From JANQUM01 sp047630355 (GTDB lineage: Bacteria; Bacteroidota; Bacteroidia; Cytophagales; Spirosomataceae), in the NCBI GenBank assembly GCA_047630355.1, contig JBLHXN010000158.1, positions 1 to 7,204 of the forward strand: a stretch of 7,204 bases of DNA, read 5' to 3'. This document shows, piece after piece, positions 6,120-7,204 of this stretch. How positions within the stretch are numbered: position 1 is the stretch's first letter; every line of letters starts with the position of its first letter. The position numbers and the translations under genes are program-made. The notes below the pieces were generated by a model, which ran no database searches, had not been told where the DNA came from, and saw only the letters and a program-made list of their open reading frames with translations.

Positions 6120-6557
6120 TTATTGAATCGTAACGGCTTCGTAGGTTTTATCAGAGATAGGGTCGTCTTTAAGTAACTTTGCTTTGGGGTCATACTCATA
6201 ATTAGTGGGAGAGAGTCCGTTGCACCGAGTCAACCGATCCATAGTCATGAAGCCCCCTTTAACTACTCCAAATTGTTTAATCGACAAGATTCCGTATTCA
6301 GAACACGACGGAGTAAAGGTGCAAACAGCCTGATCCTGCGAAGAAACAAAATTTTTGTATAAGAGAAACAAACCCGAAAAGGCCGCTTCGACTTCACTTT
6401 TGTTATTTTGAGCTTCGGTGTAAACCCGTTTGTTTTGACCGTCTTCAATCACAGCTTTATAACGCCCAACGTTCAATTTCTGAGCTGCAACCTCATTTCC
6501 TGAGCCCGGCAGATTGAGTAATAGGAATCCGATAACGGTACATATTATCTTCGTCAT
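6120..6557 (-). CDS. yidD: YidD-family protein with N-terminal signal peptide
   Basis: This 145-residue protein is about twice the usual YidD length (some 70-90 residues). The core, about 62-124, carries the signature: LFLLYKNFVSSQDQ, then CTFTPSCSEYGILSIKQFG (79-97), GVVKGGFMTMDRLTRCNG (97-114) and YEYDP (120-124). All three signature cysteines are present (Cys79, Cys85, Cys112), as are P83, S86, E87, Y88 and the RLTRC element. The usual RC-H-P and GG-x-DPVP are altered to RCNG and YEYDPKA. YidD normally aids insertion of membrane proteins through YidC from the cytoplasmic face. Here residues 1-26 (TVIGFLLLNLPGSGNEVAAQ at 7-26) look like a signal peptide cleaved before Gln26, followed by a polar extension, so a periplasmic location is inferred. 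Its first 65 nt overlap the LolA-like gene in another frame. No ydjY/rnpA/yidC neighbours are present. Confidence 0.87.
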   Translation of the reverse strand: MTKIICTVIGFLLLNLPGSGNEVAAQKLNVGRYKAVIEDGQNKRVYTEAQNNKSEVEAAFSGLFLLYKNFVSSQDQAVCTFTPSCSEYGILSIKQFGVVKGGFMTMDRLTRCNGLSPTNYEYDPKAKLLKDDPISDKTYEAVTIQ

Positions 6558-7204
6558 TTTGATCTATTTCTATATTCTTATAAGTGGTAAGTTGGAGGTT
6601 TCGCTTTCCCTCAAAATCGTAACTCATCATAGTTACTTCCTGCGGAAATTCCACTCCTTTAACATTTACGTATTTCTTAAAAAACTGCCGACTCACAATT
6701 TTTCCTTTGGCATCGTAGAAAATCATAGCGTCAAGCCGCTTTCCTTTTTTAAGCATTTTTATGTCACCAAATAATTTCTTCAAACGCTCTTCGGCAGGAA
6801 CCCAGGTTGTCAATACTCCTTTATCCGTTTTCTCTACTTTTCCTATTTTGTAAATAGATTGTTCCTGTCCGCCTTTCAAACCGTAATTTGATAACTGATT
6901 TGTCAACGCTAAATGAAAGACAGTGAATTCTGGAATAAGAACCGTTCGGGACGAGTTCAGTAACTTGTCGTTTGCATCCAATGTGTACATTGTTGTATCC
7001 TGCACCACCATTGTCTCTTTCTTCGGAAATTTCAATTGGTAAACTACCTTTTTATAGATTTTATCGTAATAGACTTTACCCATCGTGAGCCGATAAGTAC
7101 CGTTTGCTAATTTATCTTTTATAGAAACCTCCGCTTTGAAACGGTAGAATTTCTGAGCCTTCAGCCCTGAAGCAACAACAGTGACAAGCAATAATATGGT
7201 AGCA
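6493..7204 (-). CDS. LolA-like periplasmic protein (5' end off window)
   Basis: The frame is open to the right edge. A TTG at 7191 could be read as a start, but the codons before it (Ala-Thr-Ile-Leu) continue a hydrophobic signal peptide, ATILLLVTVVASGLKA before QKFYRF, so the true start lies beyond 7204. The visible 236 residues include most of the signal core and the whole mature protein. Its features suit the LolA/outer-membrane lipoprotein-sorting fold, a half-barrel of beta-strands: FKAEVSIKDK, GKVYYDKIYKKVVYQLKFPK, VVQDTTMYTLD, then AMIFYDAKGKIVSRQFFKKY and a late strand GVEFPQEVTMMSYDFEGKR. LolA-type proteins carry lipoproteins or hydrophobic ligands across the periplasm, but no residue here proves that role. 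The last 65 nt overlap the yidD-like gene, so it is probably the head, or near the head, of that operon. The promoter is not in the window. Confidence 0.68.
   Translation of the reverse strand, partial: ATILLLVTVVASGLKAQKFYRFKAEVSIKDKLANGTYRLTMGKVYYDKIYKKVVYQLKFPKKETMVVQDTTMYTLDANDKLLNSSRTVLIPEFTVFHLALTNQLSNYGLKGGQEQSIYKIGKVEKTDKGVLTTWVPAEERLKKLFGDIKMLKKGKRLDAMIFYDAKGKIVSRQFFKKYVNVKGVEFPQEVTMMSYDFEGKRNLQLTTYKNIEIDQNDEDNMYRYRIPITQSAGLRK

Noticed and set aside
7189..7191. TTG as the start codon of the LolA-like gene
   Set aside because: The codons upstream extend a hydrophobic signal peptide to the window edge, so the start is outside the window.

Overview
The window reads as an ordinary chromosomal segment of a Bacteroidota bacterium, possibly Cytophagales; the phylum is well supported, the order is a guess. 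The evidence is the gene families (DUF5916 outer-membrane protein, DUF1080 protein, HGSNAT-like acetyltransferase), many signal peptides ending in A-Q or S-Q, AT-leaning codon use, and starts without clear Shine-Dalgarno sequences. I see no rRNA, tRNA, CRISPR array, insertion sequence or phage structural gene. Coding density is high and most products are envelope proteins.

Layout: (1) Bases 1-1331, minus strand, hold the N-terminal 443 codons of a DUF5916 protein with a CBM9-like N-terminal domain; its 3' end lies outside the window. (2) An 82-bp divergent gap leads to a plus-strand run: a small two-helix membrane protein of the YqjE/holin superfamily III type (1414-1794), joined by an ATGA overlap to an HGSNAT/COG4299-like multispan acetyltransferase (1791-3053), then a secreted DUF1080 (3-keto-disaccharide hydrolase family) protein (3066-3737), then a predicted lipoprotein with a two-helix C-terminal membrane hairpin (3822-4412). 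(3) A perfect 15-bp hairpin with T-rich flanks on both sides (4432-4466) ends both converging transcription units. (4) From the right edge to 4471, the minus strand carries a tight four-gene cluster: a LolA-like periplasmic protein (5' end off the window), a YidD-family protein with a signal peptide, and two tandem TPR proteins that share a C-terminal membrane motif P-G-L-G-x-x-Y-x-G-D-x-K-x-G-L. Adjacent genes overlap by 65 nt or 38 nt, or are 16 nt apart.

How they may work together: the plus-strand genes suggest glycan handling in the envelope (an acetyl-transferring membrane enzyme beside a secreted keto-glycoside-processing protein), but their pathway is inference. The minus-strand cluster is the most interesting part. 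YidD normally sits on the cytoplasmic side as an accessory of the YidC insertase. Here a family member with all three signature cysteines carries an export signal and sits in an overlapping operon with a LolA-like protein and two exported TPR/membrane-hairpin proteins. I infer an envelope-assembly module of unknown function.
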